This document shows positions 6,118-6,750 of a DNA stretch of 6,750 bases, one piece after another. The position numbers were made by a program, and so were the translations under genes. Positions within the stretch are counted from its first letter, which is position 1; each line of letters begins with the position of its first letter. The DNA lies in assembly GCA_937901435.1 (NCBI GenBank), contig CALGTJ010000063.1:1-6750 (forward strand), given 5' to 3'. Below the pieces are notes generated by a model that saw nothing but the letters and a program-made list of their open reading frames with translations, ran no database searches and was not told the origin of the DNA. The DNA is from an uncultured Rhodobacter sp. (lineage in GTDB: Bacteria; Pseudomonadota; Alphaproteobacteria; Rhodobacterales; Rhodobacteraceae).

Positions 6118-6744
6118 ATGAGTACAATTGAATATGCTGTCCGCGACGCGGGCGGCCTGGCGCAACGTGGCAGTTTTTCAGACGGCGTATCCTCGACAAT
6201 TTATGTCGCGCCCAGCAAGGACATTTCCCTAAACGTCCACCCGGATACTGTCCAAGCTTTCCATCAAATCGGCAACGATCTGCATGTCATTCTGGTCAAC
6301 GGCCAAGTCCTTATATTGGACGGGTACTTTGACGAGAGCATCACGGGCGAGAAAAATCTATTCGTCAGCGAAGGCGGGCAGCTTCACGCGGTGCAACTGT
6401 CGAATGACGGCGATGAGACGCTGATCTTCAGCTATGACTCCATCGAAGTCGCCGGCAAGTGGAGCGCCTTTGACGACATGGTGTTTCTGGACATCGAATT
6501 GGTGGAACCCGTTGTTGCGCCTTTGGTTGCGCCTCTATTGGGTGGCATGGGCGGGCTTGCAGCCGGCGGTGCAGCTCTGGCTGGCGCCGCTGTCCTGACA
6601 GGCGGCGGTGGTGGCGGGGACGATGGCGGCGGTGGCGGGGCACCTGTTGTGCCGACCGTCGATGACGTCGCCATTGATCGTCTTGTCGGCGGCTCGAGAG
6701 TGTCCGATCTTCTGTGTATCTGTGATCTGGTTCATGCTTCCTGA
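6118..6744 (+). CDS. N-terminal fragment of a BapA/LapA-like large surface adhesin, probably interrupted by an insertion sequence
   Basis: The open frame encodes 208 residues. Residues 1 to about 127 resemble the N-terminal 'prefix' domain of BapA/Bap/LapF-type biofilm adhesins: alternating beta segments such as DLHVILVNGQVLILDGYF (54-71) and LFVSEGGQLHAVQL (81-94). A linker follows (about 130-180) with a Gly/Ala-rich apolar stretch, LLGGMGGLAAGGAALAGAAV (140-159), and two glycine runs around DD. In intact family members this N-terminus retains the protein in the outer membrane during type I secretion, and thousands of residues of Ig-like repeats follow. Here the frame ends soon after, and the last ~16 codons lie in what looks like an IS256-type end from 6696, so only about 192 codons are native. 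The ATG at 6118 was chosen because purine-rich GAGAGAG and AAGG motifs precede it and the domain starts there; the 56 codons upstream look non-coding. There is no cleavable signal peptide, as expected for type I secretion. Confidence 0.72.
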   Translation: MSTIEYAVRDAGGLAQRGSFSDGVSSTIYVAPSKDISLNVHPDTVQAFHQIGNDLHVILVNGQVLILDGYFDESITGEKNLFVSEGGQLHAVQLSNDGDETLIFSYDSIEVAGKWSAFDDMVFLDIELVEPVVAPLVAPLLGGMGGLAAGGAALAGAAVLTGGGGGGDDGGGGGAPVVPTVDDVAIDRLVGGSRVSDLLCICDLVHAS

Positions 6745-6750
6745 TAGGAG
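6696..6750 (+). mobile_element. Left end of a probable IS256-family insertion sequence (continues beyond window)
   Basis: From 6696 the sequence GAGAGTGTCCGATCTTCTG followed by TGTA resembles the terminal inverted repeat of IS256-family elements. Recalled from memory, the IS256 end has GA, then GTCCG, then TTGTGTA, and these blocks fall at the same spacing here. The adhesin frame stops inside this segment. The window ends in GATAGGAG, a good ribosome-binding site, which fits the short leader before a plus-strand transposase gene. The transposase, the right end and the 8-9 bp target duplication are outside the window, so the family call rests on about 25 bases, and the exact boundary may be a few bases off. 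Confidence 0.5.

Noticed and set aside
6670..6744. Simple frameshift as the cause of the short adhesin
   Set aside because: The sequence after 6696 read in any frame does not resume an adhesin-like or Asp/Thr/Val-rich repeat within the window, and its base pattern fits an insertion-sequence end better. With only ~50 bases visible this is not final.

Overview
The window looks like chromosomal DNA from an alphaproteobacterium, most likely of the Rhodobacterales/Roseobacter group. The evidence is GC-rich coding DNA, the particular set of thiamine genes, and a full-consensus CtrA-type site (TTAA-N7-TTAA) in the AT-richer intergenic region. The group assignment is an inference from protein style and gene order, not from a database match.

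Positions 1-5503 hold one tightly packed minus-strand thiamin operon. In transcription order it is thiD, thiO, thiS, thiG, thiE, thiF (fused to a rhodanese domain), a thiY-like periplasmic pyrimidine-binding protein, and the start of tenA, which runs off the left edge. Four junctions are 4-base ATGA overlaps, one is a 26-base overlap, and the other two gaps are 3 and 10 bases, so the genes are almost certainly co-transcribed and translationally coupled. Together they make the thiazole moiety (ThiO supplies dehydroglycine, ThiF/ThiS supply sulfur, ThiG closes the ring), phosphorylate the pyrimidine (ThiD) and join the halves into thiamin phosphate (ThiE). The distal genes (ThiY-like, TenA) recover pyrimidine from degraded thiamin. 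thiC, thiL and the permease and ATPase partners of the binding protein are not in the window.

The operon leader (5504-5690) carries a complete THI-box/TPP riboswitch aptamer, a plausible promoter that would start transcription at the first base of helix P1, and a downstream expression platform. In that platform I can draw a 12-bp alternative helix competing with P1, and a competing hairpin that buries the thiD ribosome-binding site. This supports control of translation initiation; there is no U-rich terminator.

The intergenic region from 5655 to 6117 contains an 11-bp triple repeat, a perfect 16-bp palindrome, the CtrA-type site and a second small palindrome. To its right, on the plus strand, begins a gene whose N-terminus resembles the BapA/LapA-type giant adhesin 'prefix' domain followed by a glycine-rich linker. 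Its reading frame stops after 208 codons. The last ~55 bases of the window look like the terminal inverted repeat of an IS256-family insertion sequence, so the adhesin appears to be broken by a transposon that continues beyond the window.

I do not see an unprecedented multi-gene system here. The points most worth following up are the IS-interrupted, possibly CtrA-controlled adhesin, the switching structure of the riboswitch, and a ThiF that lacks the usual zinc cysteines but carries a rhodanese domain.
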